Source of the DNA: Rubrivivax sp.
Lineage (GTDB): Bacteria; Pseudomonadota; Gammaproteobacteria; Burkholderiales; Burkholderiaceae_C
Reading direction: 5' to 3'
Assembly: GCA_016788525.1 (NCBI GenBank)
Contig: JAEUPD010000166.1
Coordinates: 1 to 64,000 of the forward strand
DNA length: 64,000 nt
A program made the translations under genes and the position numbers. The notes beneath the pieces were generated by a model. It had not been told where the DNA came from and ran no database searches. It was given only the letters and a program-made list of their open reading frames with translations. Below are positions 1-10,413 of the stretch, piece after piece (position 1 is the first letter of the stretch; every line of letters begins with the position of its first letter).

Positions 1-1157
<1,157 letters not shown>

Positions 1158-1251
1158 TTATAGGGAGCGGGTCAACGCGGCCCGTGCCGGGCGACTGACC
1201 AGGAAGCAACTGGCTACCACCCGCATGGGGCACGGCACTACACTCGCCGGC

Positions 1252-1866
1252 ATGGTCAAGGCCACGCCATCGAATGCTCCTGCCACGGGTGCCGCGCGGC
1301 GGGCTCCTCACCTCGCCGCCAGCCGCTGGCCGCACCTGGCCGCGGCCGCCCTGCTGTTCGCCGCAGCGCTGACGCCGACACCGGCCGATGCGCAGTGGCG
1401 CTGGCGTGACGCCACCGGGCGCATCAACGTCAGCGATCGCCCCCCGCCGCGCGAGGTGCCCGACAAGGACATCCTGAGTCGTCCAGCGGTCGCGGTGCAG
1501 CCGCGCCGCGCCGCAACCGCCGACGCGGCCTCAACGCCCGCCTCGGGTGCATCGGCGGCGGCCCCGGCAGCCTCCGCGGCGAGACCGCCGGGAGCGGCTT
1601 CGGCCAGCGGCCTGCAAGCCGAGGTGGAAGCGCGGCGCAGGCGCGCCGAGCAGGAGCAGGCCGCGCGCGCGAAGGCCGAGGAGGAAAAGCTCGCCGCCCA
1701 GCGCGCCGAGAACTGCCGCCGCGCGCGGTCGCAGGTGGCCACGCTGGAAAGCGGCATTCGCATCGCCCGGGTCAACGAGCGCGGCGAGCGCGAGGTGCTC
1801 GACGACCGCGCCCGGGCCGAGGAGATGCGTGCCGCACGAGCGGTCGTCGCCAGCGACTGCCGATAG
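1252..1866 (+). CDS. DUF4124-domain secreted protein
   Basis: About 204 residues from the ATG at 1252; an in-frame ATG lies nine codons upstream at 1225. A hydrophobic stretch ([12 protein letters not shown]) ending in PADA-Q looks like a signal peptide, followed by [19 protein letters not shown], the short DUF4124 motif found in many Burkholderiales envelope proteins. Then comes an Ala/Pro-rich linker and a charged, probably helical segment (about residues 125-190) rich in Arg, Glu and Ala. Two cysteines lie near the C terminus. The molecular function of DUF4124 is unknown. A gene of this type between guaB and rnfH is usual in related genomes, so its presence is ordinary. Confidence 0.75.
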   Translation: MVKATPSNAPATGAARRAPHLAASRWPHLAAAALLFAAALTPTPADAQWRWRDATGRINVSDRPPPREVPDKDILSRPAVAVQPRRAATADAASTPASGASAAAPAASAARPPGAASASGLQAEVEARRRRAEQEQAARAKAEEEKLAAQRAENCRRARSQVATLESGIRIARVNERGEREVLDDRARAEEMRAARAVVASDCR

Positions 1867-1908
1867 CCCAAGGCCAGCCGCCGCGCTCCGGCCTGAACGT
1901 CCGCACGG

Positions 1909-2262
1909 TCAGCGCTGCACGCCGGCCGGTCCGCCGCGGGCCGAGCGCGCCTCCTGGGCCGCCTGCTGCTTCTCAAGGTGGCTCTTGTAGCGCAGGCGCC
2001 TCGCCTCCTTGGGGTCCACCTGCAGCGGGCGGTAGATCTCGACGCGATCACGGTCGCGCAGCAACGTGCTGCCATCCTGAGCCCTGCACCAGATGCCCGT
2101 GCGCAGCGCGGCGGCATCCAGACCGTGGCGCTCGACAAGGCCGCTGGCGCGCACCGCGTCGGCCAGCGTCGCGCCCTCAGGCAATCGCAGGGCCACGCAG
2201 TCCACCGCGCCGGGCCCGGGCGAGTAGGCCACCTCCACCGACAGCAGGCTCGGCGCGCTCAT
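1909..2262 (-). CDS. rnfH: RnfH family (UPF0125) ubiquitin-fold protein
   Basis: 117 residues. The LLSVEVAYSPGPG start, the RTGIWCRAQDGSTLLRDRDRVEIYRPL segment and the basic tail (DPKEARRLRYKSHLEKQQ) are typical of RnfH/RatB, a small beta-grasp protein. It is nearly always encoded after ratA and close to smpB, as here (ratA ends 75 bp upstream on the same strand). Its biochemical role is unsettled: the name comes from occasional linkage to the Rnf electron-transport genes, and RatB from the E. coli gene order. ATG start at 2262. Confidence 0.9.
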   Translation of the reverse strand: MSAPSLLSVEVAYSPGPGAVDCVALRLPEGATLADAVRASGLVERHGLDAAALRTGIWCRAQDGSTLLRDRDRVEIYRPLQVDPKEARRLRYKSHLEKQQAAQEARSARGGPAGVQR

Positions 2263-2337
2263 GACGGCCGACAGTCCGCCAAGGACTTGCGCGGCCGGGT
2301 GGCAATCCTCGACGCCCGACGCAGGATGGGCGGGCGC

Positions 2338-2790
2338 CTAACGCGCGCCATACACGTCCTCGGCGCGGCGCACAAAGGCATCCACCAGCGTATTGGCGAC
2401 GCGATCGAAGACCGGGCTCACGACGCGCTCCAGGGCCGGGCTGGCAAACGAGTAGCGCAGGTCGAACTCGATTTTGCAGGCCTGCTCCTCGCCGCCGGGG
2501 CGGCCCAGCACATGGAAAAGCCAGCTGCCCTCGAGCACCGAGAACGGGCCATCCACCAGGCTCACGTTGACCGAACGGTCGGCCACGTGCAGGTTGCGCG
2601 TGGTGAAGGCGTGGCGGACGCCCATGTAGGCCAGGCCCAGTCGGGCGGTCACGCCTTCGGTGTCGGCCTGCAGCACCGCCGCGGTCTCGCACCACGGCAG
2701 GAACTGCGGGTAGCGGTCAACGCCGGTGACCAGGTCGTACATCTCCCGCGGCGAGTACCACAGCAGCACGGAGCGGCGCACATGCTTCAT
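2338..2790 (-). CDS. ratA: RatA / Coq10-type START-domain protein
   Basis: 150 residues, a single START-like (Coq10/RatA) domain. [31 protein letters not shown] and the late [20 protein letters not shown] are characteristic. Family members bind ubiquinone or another lipid. In E. coli, RatA was reported to block ribosomal subunit association, but in most bacteria a quinone-binding role is equally likely. The gene precedes rnfH on the same strand and is divergent from smpB with only 23 bp between the two ATGs, so the two promoters must overlap each other or the coding regions. Confidence 0.9.
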   Translation of the reverse strand: MKHVRRSVLLWYSPREMYDLVTGVDRYPQFLPWCETAAVLQADTEGVTARLGLAYMGVRHAFTTRNLHVADRSVNVSLVDGPFSVLEGSWLFHVLGRPGGEEQACKIEFDLRYSFASPALERVVSPVFDRVANTLVDAFVRRAEDVYGAR

Positions 2791-2813
2791 ACAATGAGCC
2801 GAATTATCCCGCC

Positions 2814-3281
2814 ATGGCCGCCATCGCCGAGAACCGCCGCGCCCGCTTCGACTACCTGCTCGAGGAAACCCACGAGGCCGGCATCGTGCTCGAGGGCTGG
2901 GAGATCAAGGCCATCCGCGACGGCCAGGTGCAGCTGACCGACGGCTATGTGGTCATCCGCGATGGCGAGCTGTACCTCATCGGTTGCCGGATCAACGCGC
3001 TGCGCTCGGCTTCGACACACGTGCACCCCGAGCCCGACCGCACCAAGAAGCTGCTGATGCACAAGGACGAGATCCGCCGCCTGGTGGGCAAGGTGGAGCA
3101 GCGCGGCTACACGCTGGTGCCGGTGAACCTGCACTACAAGGGCGGGCGGGTCAAGGTGGACATCGCGCTGGCCAAGGGCAAGGCGCAGCACGACAAGCGC
3201 GAGACCGAGAAGAAGCGCGACTGGGAACGCGAGAAGGCGCGCCTCATGCGCCACAAGGTCGCCTCGCCCGCCAAGGCCTGA
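2814..3281 (+). CDS. smpB: SsrA-binding protein SmpB
   Basis: 155 residues, the normal length. SmpB binds tmRNA and brings it to stalled ribosomes for trans-translation. The protein shows the full OB-fold core ([27 protein letters not shown]) and the C-terminal tail ([20 protein letters not shown]) that enters the empty mRNA channel. The ATG at 2814 is only 23 bp from the divergent ratA start. A TACAAT hexamer at 2790-2795 could be a -10 element, though no clear -35 accompanies it. Its end is convergent with the next gene. The ssrA gene itself is not in the window. Confidence 0.97.
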   Translation: MAAIAENRRARFDYLLEETHEAGIVLEGWEIKAIRDGQVQLTDGYVVIRDGELYLIGCRINALRSASTHVHPEPDRTKKLLMHKDEIRRLVGKVEQRGYTLVPVNLHYKGGRVKVDIALAKGKAQHDKRETEKKRDWEREKARLMRHKVASPAKA

Positions 3282-3323
3282 ACGCCGGCCCAGGCGCCCG
3301 GCCGGCGGTGCCGGCAGTGCCGC

Positions 3324-4490
3324 TCAGCCGAAGGCCGCGCGCAGCGACTGCTCGATGTCGGCGCGCAGCGCCTGGGCCTCCTCGAGCCCGATCGAGAAGC
3401 GCACGAGGTGCCCTTCGAGCCCGCCGCCCGGCCGCATCGCCTTCAGGTCGTAGGGCACCGCCAGACTGCGCGGCCCGGCCCACGAGTAGCCGATGCCGAA
3501 CAGCCGCAGCCCGTCGACGAACCGGTCCACCTGCTGCTGCGTGTAGCGCGCCTGGAACAGCACCGAGAACAGTCCCGCCGCGTCGGTGCACAGCTCACGC
3601 CAATGGGCGTGCCCGGGGCAGCTGGGCAGCGCCGGGTGCAGCACGCGCGCCACTTCCGGGCGCGCGGCCAGCCAGCCCGCCAGCTCACGTGCCGCGGCAT
3701 CGTGGGCACGGTAGCGCAGCGGCATCGAAGACAGTGAGCGCAGGACCAGCTCGGCATCGTTGCCCCCGACGCCCAGACCCAGGTGCATGTGGGTGAGCTT
3801 GAGGCGCTCGTGCAGCGTGTCGTCGCGCGTCGTCACCGAGCCCATCAGCACGTCGCCGCCACCGCTGGGGAACTTCGTCAGCGCCTGCACGACGATGTCG
3901 ATGCCCAGCGCGAAGGCGTCGAATGCGAGCCCTGCCCCCCAGGTGTTGTCCAGCGCCGTGGCCACGCCGCGGTGGCGCGCGGCGGCGACCAGGCCGCGCA
4001 GGTCCGGGAATTCCATGGTCACCGAGCCGGCCGCCTCCAGCCAGACCAGGCGCGTGCGCGCGCCGATCAGGCCCGCCAGGGCCGCGGCATCGAGCGGGTC
4101 GTACAGACGATGCGTGATGCCCAGGCGCGCGAGGTCGGTGCGGGCCAGCTCGCGGCTGGGCCCGTAGACGTTCGATGGCAGCAGGATTTCGTCGCCGGGC
4201 GCCAGCAGAGCCTGGTCGACCAGGGCGATGGCCGCCAGGCCGCTGGGCACCAGCAGGCAGTGCTTGCCGCCTTCGAGCGCGGCAATGCGCTCCTCGAGCA
4301 CGAAGGTCGTGGGCGTGCCGTGCAGGCCGTAGGTGTAGCCGGCCTTGCTGCGCCAGTCGCGCGCGCGCATCGCGGCGACGTTCTTGAACAGCACCGTCGA
4401 GGCCTTGTGCACGCCGACCTGGGGCGCGTCGAAGCCGGCCGGCGGCTGGTAGTTGTGGTGGATGAGCGCACTGGCAGCGTCGGGTTTCAC
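3324..4490 (-). CDS. metC: Cystathionine beta-lyase-like PLP enzyme (Cys/Met metabolism)
   Basis: 388 residues, fold-type I PLP enzyme of the Cys/Met metabolism family. The PLP-binding lysine lies in ALTKFPSGGGDVLMGS (about residue 207), and the cofactor Asp-Asn in ATALDNTWGAGL. The closest match I recognise is cystathionine beta-lyase, which splits cystathionine to homocysteine, pyruvate and ammonia. Cystathionine gamma-lyase or O-acylhomoserine sulfhydrylase cannot be excluded by eye. The start is a GTG at 4490 with AGGA about 9 nt upstream. It is the last gene of a same-strand run phaR-rimO-metC (69 bp after rimO). Confidence 0.85.
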   Translation of the reverse strand: MKPDAASALIHHNYQPPAGFDAPQVGVHKASTVLFKNVAAMRARDWRSKAGYTYGLHGTPTTFVLEERIAALEGGKHCLLVPSGLAAIALVDQALLAPGDEILLPSNVYGPSRELARTDLARLGITHRLYDPLDAAALAGLIGARTRLVWLEAAGSVTMEFPDLRGLVAAARHRGVATALDNTWGAGLAFDAFALGIDIVVQALTKFPSGGGDVLMGSVTTRDDTLHERLKLTHMHLGLGVGGNDAELVLRSLSSMPLRYRAHDAAARELAGWLAARPEVARVLHPALPSCPGHAHWRELCTDAAGLFSVLFQARYTQQQVDRFVDGLRLFGIGYSWAGPRSLAVPYDLKAMRPGGGLEGHLVRFSIGLEEAQALRADIEQSLRAAFG

Positions 4491-4559
4491 GGGTCGGGTC
4501 CTGGGTGCAGAGAGATGAAGCGAGGCCTGGCGAGCCGCGGCGGCGGCGATGCACGTGGG

Positions 4560-6008
4560 TCAGCCGGGCTCGGCCACGAGGTCGTGCCCCTCGGTGGCCA
4601 CGATGCGCGCCGACGTGAACTCACCGACCTTGAGCGTCCTGCTGGCCTTGGCCGGCGGCAGCAGGCGCACGGTGCCGTCGATCTCGGGCGCATCGGCATA
4701 GCTGCGGCCGCGCCCGCCCTGGCGGCCAAGCGCTGGAGCGTGGTCGACCAGCACCTGCATGCGCGCGCCCAGGCGACGTTGCAGCTTGCGTGCAGACACC
4801 TCCTCGGCCACCGCCATGAATCGCGCGCGGCGTTCCTCCCGCAGCGGCTGCGGCAGCTGGCCGTGCAGCCCGTTGGCGGCGGCGCCCTTCACCGGCGAGT
4901 AGGCGAAGCAGCCGGCACGGTCGATCTGGGCTTCGCGCATGAACTGCAGCAGGTGTTCGAACTCCCCTTCGGTTTCGCCTGGGAAGCCGGCAATGAACGT
5001 GCTGCGCACGACGATCGGCGGGCAGGCCTCGCGCCAGCGCTGCAGCCGCTCGAGGTTGCGCTCGCCGCTGGCCGGGCGCCTCATGCGCCTGAGCACGTCG
5101 GGGTGCGAGTGCTGGAACGGCACGTCGAGGTACGGCAGGACGCGGCCATCGGCCATCAGCGACAGCAGATCGTCGACGTGCGGATAGGGATAGACGTAGT
5201 GCAGCCGCACCCAGGCGCCATGAGGGGCGGCCAGCTCGGCAAGCTTCTCGGCCAGGTCCACCAGCCGCGTCTTCACGGGCTTGCCGTCCCAGAAGCCGGT
5301 GCGGTACTTCACGTCCACGCCATAGGCTGACGTGTCCTGGCTGACGACCAGCAGTTCCTTCACGCCACTGTCGAACAGCGCACGCGCCTCGTTGAGCACC
5401 TCTCCGATCGGGCGCGAGACGAGATCGCCGCGCATGCTGGGGATGATGCAGAAGGTGCAGCGGTGGTTGCAGCCCTCGCTGATCTTCAGGTAGGCGTAGT
5501 GGCGCGGCGTGAGCTTGATGCCGGCGGCGCCGCGGAACTCGGCGCGCACCTCGGGCACGAGGTCGACGAAGGGGTCGTGCGGCTTGGGCGCATGCAGGTG
5601 CACGGCGTCCATCACCTCCTGCGTGGCATGCGGGCCGGTCACGGCCAGCACCTTGGGATGCACCTCGCGCACCAGGCTGCCGCTGGTCTCGCCCGTGCGG
5701 GCCCCGAGACATCCGGTGACGATGACCTTGCCGTTCGCGGCCAGGGCCTCGCCGATGGTGTCGAGGCTTTCCTTCACCGCTTCGTCGATGAAACCGCAGG
5801 TGTTGACGATGACGAGGTCGGCACCGGCGAAGGTCTTGCTCGTCTCGTAGCCTTCGGCGCGCAGCTGCGTGAGGATGAGCTCGCTGTCGGTCAGCGCCTT
5901 GGGGCACCCCAGCGACACGAAACCCACGCGGGGAGCAGCGCCACCCGGCGCGCCGGCATCACCCGCACCGCCGGCTGCGGCCACCTCGCCGCGGTCGGCC
6001 GCACTCAC
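4560..6008 (-). CDS. rimO: Ribosomal protein S12 methylthiotransferase RimO
   Basis: 482 residues. A radical-SAM enzyme that adds a methylthio group to the conserved Asp of ribosomal protein S12. Cysteines 35, 71 and 100 of the UPF0004 domain would hold the auxiliary cluster. CNHRCTFC (C180, C184, C187) is the radical-SAM CxxxCxxC triad. A TRAM domain forms the C terminus. RimO rather than MiaB is indicated by [15 protein letters not shown] and [18 protein letters not shown]. The start is GTG at 6008, 10 bp after phaR, so the two are probably co-transcribed. A poorly conserved Ala/Gly stretch of about 25 residues precedes the domain. Confidence 0.97.
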   Translation of the reverse strand: MSAADRGEVAAAGGAGDAGAPGGAAPRVGFVSLGCPKALTDSELILTQLRAEGYETSKTFAGADLVIVNTCGFIDEAVKESLDTIGEALAANGKVIVTGCLGARTGETSGSLVREVHPKVLAVTGPHATQEVMDAVHLHAPKPHDPFVDLVPEVRAEFRGAAGIKLTPRHYAYLKISEGCNHRCTFCIIPSMRGDLVSRPIGEVLNEARALFDSGVKELLVVSQDTSAYGVDVKYRTGFWDGKPVKTRLVDLAEKLAELAAPHGAWVRLHYVYPYPHVDDLLSLMADGRVLPYLDVPFQHSHPDVLRRMRRPASGERNLERLQRWREACPPIVVRSTFIAGFPGETEGEFEHLLQFMREAQIDRAGCFAYSPVKGAAANGLHGQLPQPLREERRARFMAVAEEVSARKLQRRLGARMQVLVDHAPALGRQGGRGRSYADAPEIDGTVRLLPPAKASRTLKVGEFTSARIVATEGHDLVAEPG

Positions 6009-6018
6009 CGCGGCCGTC

Positions 6019-6618
6019 TCACTTCTTGGCCGGCGGGCCGAAGCCGGGCATGCCGGTGAACAGCGCGCCAGTGTTGCGCTGCCACTGTTCCACCAGGCTG
6101 CGGCTTTGCTCGAAGTAGCCGGTCATCCACTCCTGCAACATCGGCGCCTGCCCGCTCATCAGCTGAGTCCAGGCTTCCGGCGTGAGCTTGCCCGGGTCGT
6201 AGAGCCCCCGGCTTTGCTCCAGCAGGCGGCCTTGCAGTTCGGCGAAGGCTCGCATGTTGCGCTCCAGCAGCGTGCCCATCATGCCCTGCATCGCGTGGCC
6301 ATACAGGCGGATGATCTGGGCCAGCGTCTCGGTGCTGAACATCGGCACGCCGCCGCTTTCCTCCTCGAGGATGATCTGCAGCAGGATGCTGCGCGTGATG
6401 TCCTCGCCGCTTTTGGCGTCGCGCACTTCGAACGACTCACCGCCCAGCACCATGGTCTTCACGTCGGCCAACGTGATGTAGCTGCTGGTGCGCGTGTCGT
6501 AGAGCCTGCGGTTGGGGTACTTCTTCAGGACGCGCAGCACGCCGGCTTGCGCGCTGCCTTCGGCGGCGGCGGGCACCTCGCCGGTCGGGGCGGCTGAAGG
6601 ACGGCGCGTGGCGGGCAT
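6019..6618 (-). CDS. phaR: Polyhydroxyalkanoate synthesis repressor PhaR
   Basis: 199 residues from the ATG at 6618. The N-terminal PHB/PHA accumulation regulator DNA-binding domain is plain ([20 protein letters not shown], then [11 protein letters not shown]), followed by the PHB-binding repeats and a C terminus rich in Gln and Trp ([19 protein letters not shown]). PhaR binds both PHB polymer and promoters of phasin and synthesis genes, and is released when granules form. The phaC/A/B genes are not in the window, but 3-hydroxybutyrate dehydrogenase lies 5 kb away. It probably leads a phaR-rimO-metC transcript. Confidence 0.95.
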   Translation of the reverse strand: MPATRRPSAAPTGEVPAAAEGSAQAGVLRVLKKYPNRRLYDTRTSSYITLADVKTMVLGGESFEVRDAKSGEDITRSILLQIILEEESGGVPMFSTETLAQIIRLYGHAMQGMMGTLLERNMRAFAELQGRLLEQSRGLYDPGKLTPEAWTQLMSGQAPMLQEWMTGYFEQSRSLVEQWQRNTGALFTGMPGFGPPAKK

Positions 6619-6665
6619 GGGAGCAGGAAGGGGCAGGAGGGCTCGACCGTGGGGTGGCCCCGATT

Positions 6666-7799
6666 CTAGGCGCCGGCCGGCGCGCCGCCGATGAGGCCCG
6701 CCACCCACTCGCCAATGGCCAGGCAGGAGGTCAGCCCCGGCGACTCGATGCCAAGCAACTGCACCACGCCGTCGCAGCCATGCTGCGCCGGCCCCGCGAT
6801 GACGAAGTCCGCCGCCGCCTCGCCGGGCCCAGAGAGCTTGGGCCGAACGCCACTGTAGGCGGGCGCCAGCGCCTTGGCGGGCAGCCCAGGCCAATAGCGG
6901 CGGATGTCGGTTTCGAAGCCGGCCCGGCGCGACTCGTCCACCTGGTAGTCGAGCACATCAGGGTCGTCTTGCCCGAGCCACTGCACATCGGGCCCGAACT
7001 TGGCCTGGCCACCCAGGTCGACGGTGAAGTGCACCCCCAGGCCGCCGTCCACCGGCACGGGATAGACCAGGCGCGAAAACGGGCTGCGGCCAGCCAGCGA
7101 GAAGTAGTGGCCCTGTGCCAGATGCAGCCGCGGAACATGCTCCGGCGGGAACCCGGCCATCGCGCGGGCCACCCGCTGTGCGTGAAGGCCGGCGCAGTTC
7201 ACGAGCCACCCAGCCGACATCTGGAACGGCTCCGCCCCCGCGGTCGCGAACACCCAGCGGTCGCCATCGCGGCGAGCCGAGGCGAAAGGGCTCATGCAGG
7301 CATACAGCGCGCCGGCACGTTCAGCATCGCCCAGCAGCGCGGTCATCAGGGCGTGGCTGTCGACGATGCCCGTGGAGGGCGAGAGCAGCGCTGCCGTCGC
7401 CTGGACCTGCGGTTCCAGCGCCCGCGCCTGGGCGCCGCTCAGCCGCTGCAGGTCATGCACACCACTGGCGGCCGCCCGCTCGGCGATGGTGTCGAGCCTG
7501 GGTTCTTCGCCCGCGCCAGTGGCGACGATCAGCTTGCCGCAGCGCCGGTGGGGTACCCCGCGCGCCTCGGCGTATTCGTAGAGCAGCGACTTGCCGCGCA
7601 CGCACAAGCGGGCTTTGAGCGAGCCCGGCGCGTAGTAGATGCCGGCGTGGATGACCTCGCTGTTGCGCGCCGAAGTCCCCGTGCCGTAGTCGGCAGCAGC
7701 TTCCAGCAGCACCACGCCGTACCCGGCCAGAGCCAGTTCGCGCGCCACGGCCAGCCCAACCACGCCGGCGCCGATGACCACGACATCGGTGCGATCCAT
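6666..7799 (-). CDS. FAD-dependent oxidoreductase, L-2-hydroxyglutarate oxidase-like
   Basis: 377 residues from the ATG at 7799. The N terminus has a textbook dinucleotide-binding fold (DVVVIGAGVVGLAVARELA), then a DAAO-type fold including TSARNSEVIHAGIYYAPGSLK, which is characteristic of the LhgO/YgaF group oxidising L-2-hydroxyglutarate to 2-oxoglutarate. The C terminus (GIESPGLTSCLAIGEWVAGLI) matches that group. The exact substrate is inferred from family resemblance only. The gene lies alone, just downstream of tRNA-Val on the same strand. The reading frame continues upstream through the tRNA, but that extension is not plausible coding. Confidence 0.8.
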   Translation of the reverse strand: MDRTDVVVIGAGVVGLAVARELALAGYGVVLLEAAADYGTGTSARNSEVIHAGIYYAPGSLKARLCVRGKSLLYEYAEARGVPHRRCGKLIVATGAGEEPRLDTIAERAAASGVHDLQRLSGAQARALEPQVQATAALLSPSTGIVDSHALMTALLGDAERAGALYACMSPFASARRDGDRWVFATAGAEPFQMSAGWLVNCAGLHAQRVARAMAGFPPEHVPRLHLAQGHYFSLAGRSPFSRLVYPVPVDGGLGVHFTVDLGGQAKFGPDVQWLGQDDPDVLDYQVDESRRAGFETDIRRYWPGLPAKALAPAYSGVRPKLSGPGEAAADFVIAGPAQHGCDGVVQLLGIESPGLTSCLAIGEWVAGLIGGAPAGA

Positions 7800-7907
7800 C
7801 CGAACAAGCTCCAGCCAACAGGCACCGCCGCGCACCAGAAGCGACAACGGCGCCCAAAGGCGCCGCCGCGGCTGCAACCCTGCACATGCCGGATTGCCAG
7901 GGAAAAG

Positions 7908-7984
7908 TGGTAGGCGCGATTGGACTCGAACCAACGACCCCCACCATGTCAAGGTGGTGCTCTAACCAGCTGAGCTACACGCCT
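7908..7984 (-). tRNA. tRNA-Val (anticodon GAC)
   Basis: Read on the minus strand, a 77-nt cloverleaf with encoded CCA. The acceptor AGGCGTG pairs with CGCGCCT (one G-T pair), followed by discriminator A. The D arm contains AGCTCAGCTGGTTAGAGC. The anticodon stem CCACC/GGTGG has the loop TTGACAT, giving GAC. The T arm contains GGTTCGAGTCC. The GAC anticodon reads GUC/GUU valine codons. Confidence 0.97.
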
Positions 7985-8064
7985 GTCGTTGAGCGGCGCA
8001 TTCTATAGCAGCGGCAGCGGCAATCGCCCCGTCATGCCTCCCTGCCCCGGTCGGCCGGGCAGCC

Positions 8065-10413
8065 CTACTTGCGCCGCGCGTGACGAACGCCCGCCACCCG
8101 CGCCACCTGCGCCAGCACCGGGCCCAGCCGCGATGCGTCGGGCACCTCGACGGTGAAGGTCATCCAGGCCGTGCTGCGGTCGCGCGCACTCTGCGTGTGC
8201 ACCGCGGTGACGTTCACCTTCTGCTTGGCGAACACCTCCGAAATGTCGCGCAGCAGCCCGCCGCGATCGGCCGCCTCGATCAGCACGTCGATCGGGTACA
8301 GCGCCTCGCCGGCGGGGTCGGCCTGGCCGGCCGCACCCCACTTCACTTCGATGAGCCGGCCTGGGTCGGCCGCCGCCATGTGACGCAGGTTGGTGCAGTC
8401 GGCGCGGTGGATCGCCACGCCCTTGCCGCGGGTGACGAAACCGCCGATCGGGTCGGGCGGCGCCGGTCGGCAGCAGCGTGCCAGTGTCGTGAGCAAAGAG
8501 TCGACTCCGACCACCAGCACGCCGCCGCGCCGCGTGCCGCTGCGCGAGCGCTGCAGGGCCACGCGCTCCTCCTCGGGCGCAGTGGGCGGCGGCCTGAGCA
8601 GGTTCTCGATGTGGCGCAGCGAGTACTCGTCCTTGCCCACCACCTCGAACAGCGCCTCGGCGTTCTTGAACCCCAGGTCGTCGGCCAGGCCGTCCAGCTT
8701 CAGCGCCGTGCGGCCTTCGCGCTGCAGCAGCTTTTCCCCCAGCTCGCGGCCGCGCGCCACCGTGGCCTGCTGGGCCTGGGCGTTGAACCACGCGCGCACC
8801 TTGGCCCGGGCGCGCGGGCTCTTCAGGTAGCCGAGATCGGGGTTGAGCCAGTCCAGCGACGGCCCGCCCTCGCGCGCCGACACCACCTCCACCGTCTGGC
8901 CGGAGCGCAGCGCGGTGTGCAGCGGCACCATCGCGCCGTCCACCCGCGCGCCGCGGCAGCGGTGGCCCAGGTCAGTGTGCAGCGCGTAGGCGAAGTCCAC
9001 CGGGGTGCCGTCCACCGGCAGGTCGATGATGGTGGCCTGCGGCGTGAAGACGTAGATGCGGTCATCGAAGGCCGCGGCGCCTGCGCCCGCCGGCGCCTCG
9101 CCGCTGTCGGACCCTGGCGCCGCCGTGTCGCGCTGCCAGGCGAGCAGCTCGCGCAGCACCGCCTTGCGAGCTTCGGCGACGCGCTCCTCGAACTCGCCGG
9201 CAGCGCTGACGCCGGCATAGCCCCGGGCGCCAGCCTCCTTGTACATCCAGTGGGCCGCCACGCCGTGCTCGGCGTGTTCGTGCATCGCGCGGGTGCGGAT
9301 CTGCACCTCGAGCGCCTGGCCGTCGTCGGCCAGCACCACGGTGTGCAGCGACTGGTAGCCGTTGGACTTCGGCCGTGCGATGTAGTCGTCGAACTCGCCG
9401 TCGATCGCGCGCCAGCGCTCGTGCACGCGTGCCAGCACCGCGTAGCAGGCGGGCGCGTCCTCGACGATGACACGCAGCGCCCGGGCATCGAGCACGCGCG
9501 AGAAGTCCAGCCCCTTGCCCTGCATCTTCTTCCAGATGCTGTACAGGTGCTTCGGGCGCCCGGCCACCTCGGCGCGCAGGCTGGTGGCACTCAGCAGTTC
9601 GGCGAGCTGCCGGCGCGCTCGCTCGACGGCCTGCTCGCGCTCGGCGCGCTTGTCGTGCACCAGCGCCGCCACGCGCTTGTATTCGCCCGGCTGCAGGAAG
9701 CGGAAGGCCAGGTCCTCGATCTCCCACTTCACCTGCCAGATGCCCAGGCGGTTGGCCAGCGGGGCGAAGACCTGCAGGCTCTCGGTGGCCAGCTCAGGCG
9801 GGCAGGGCCGATGCGCAGCCGCGAAGTGGCGCAGCGTCTGCAGCCGCGAGGCCAGACGCAACAGCACCACGCGCAGGTCGCGCGAGAACGCCAGCAGCAT
9901 CTTGCGCACCCGCTCGACCTGCAGCGCACGCTGGCTGCCGGGAACCACTGCCGCCCGCGCGGCGCGCTGGATCTGCACCAGCTGCCGCGTCAGCGACACC
10001 AGCCGCGCGGCGTGCTCGCCGAAGGCCTTGCGCAGCACCTCCTCGGGGCGCTGCAGGTAGTCGCCGGCGTAGACGAGGTAGGCGGTGGCGGCCAGCGCTG
10101 GCGCCGCGCCGATGGCGCGCAGCACCTCGGCCACGCCGTCGGCGTGTGCGAGGGCATCCTCGCCGGTGTCGAGCCATTGGTTGGCCAGCAGCGGCTCGGC
10201 AAAGGCGCGGGCGCGCTGCAGGGGGTCGGTGAAGGCCGCGGCGGCCGTCGTAGCGCCCGCGCTGCGGGCGCCCGCGGCTGTCCGGGCGGCGCTGCCTGGT
10301 TCCGCAGCGGCACGCGCAGCCCCGGGCAACGGCGGCTGGGCAAAGCCCGCTTCCTCGCTGGCCAGTCGGACGATGGCGGCGGCCTCGGCCGGCGCGACCG
10401 CAGAAGACTTCAT
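8065..10413 (-). CDS. relA: (p)ppGpp synthetase RelA, monofunctional type
   Basis: 782 residues from the ATG at 10413. Domains in order: a degenerate HD-like hydrolase region (about 80-200) lacking the His/HD metal ligands of SpoT; the synthetase region with YIARPKSNGYQSLHTVV and EVQIRTRAMHEHAEHGVAAH (about 340-395); TGS (about 455-520); a zinc-finger-like CC; and a C-terminal ACT domain. The synthetase motif EFDD (residues 340-343) is the acidic ExDD form of monofunctional RelA, not the RxKD form of bifunctional enzymes. It makes (p)ppGpp on ribosomes holding uncharged tRNA. Its ATG overlaps the TGA of the hydrolase upstream (ATGA), so the two are translationally coupled. Confidence 0.95.
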   Translation of the reverse strand: MKSSAVAPAEAAAIVRLASEEAGFAQPPLPGAARAAAEPGSAARTAAGARSAGATTAAAAFTDPLQRARAFAEPLLANQWLDTGEDALAHADGVAEVLRAIGAAPALAATAYLVYAGDYLQRPEEVLRKAFGEHAARLVSLTRQLVQIQRAARAAVVPGSQRALQVERVRKMLLAFSRDLRVVLLRLASRLQTLRHFAAAHRPCPPELATESLQVFAPLANRLGIWQVKWEIEDLAFRFLQPGEYKRVAALVHDKRAEREQAVERARRQLAELLSATSLRAEVAGRPKHLYSIWKKMQGKGLDFSRVLDARALRVIVEDAPACYAVLARVHERWRAIDGEFDDYIARPKSNGYQSLHTVVLADDGQALEVQIRTRAMHEHAEHGVAAHWMYKEAGARGYAGVSAAGEFEERVAEARKAVLRELLAWQRDTAAPGSDSGEAPAGAGAAAFDDRIYVFTPQATIIDLPVDGTPVDFAYALHTDLGHRCRGARVDGAMVPLHTALRSGQTVEVVSAREGGPSLDWLNPDLGYLKSPRARAKVRAWFNAQAQQATVARGRELGEKLLQREGRTALKLDGLADDLGFKNAEALFEVVGKDEYSLRHIENLLRPPPTAPEEERVALQRSRSGTRRGGVLVVGVDSLLTTLARCCRPAPPDPIGGFVTRGKGVAIHRADCTNLRHMAAADPGRLIEVKWGAAGQADPAGEALYPIDVLIEAADRGGLLRDISEVFAKQKVNVTAVHTQSARDRSTAWMTFTVEVPDASRLGPVLAQVARVAGVRHARRK

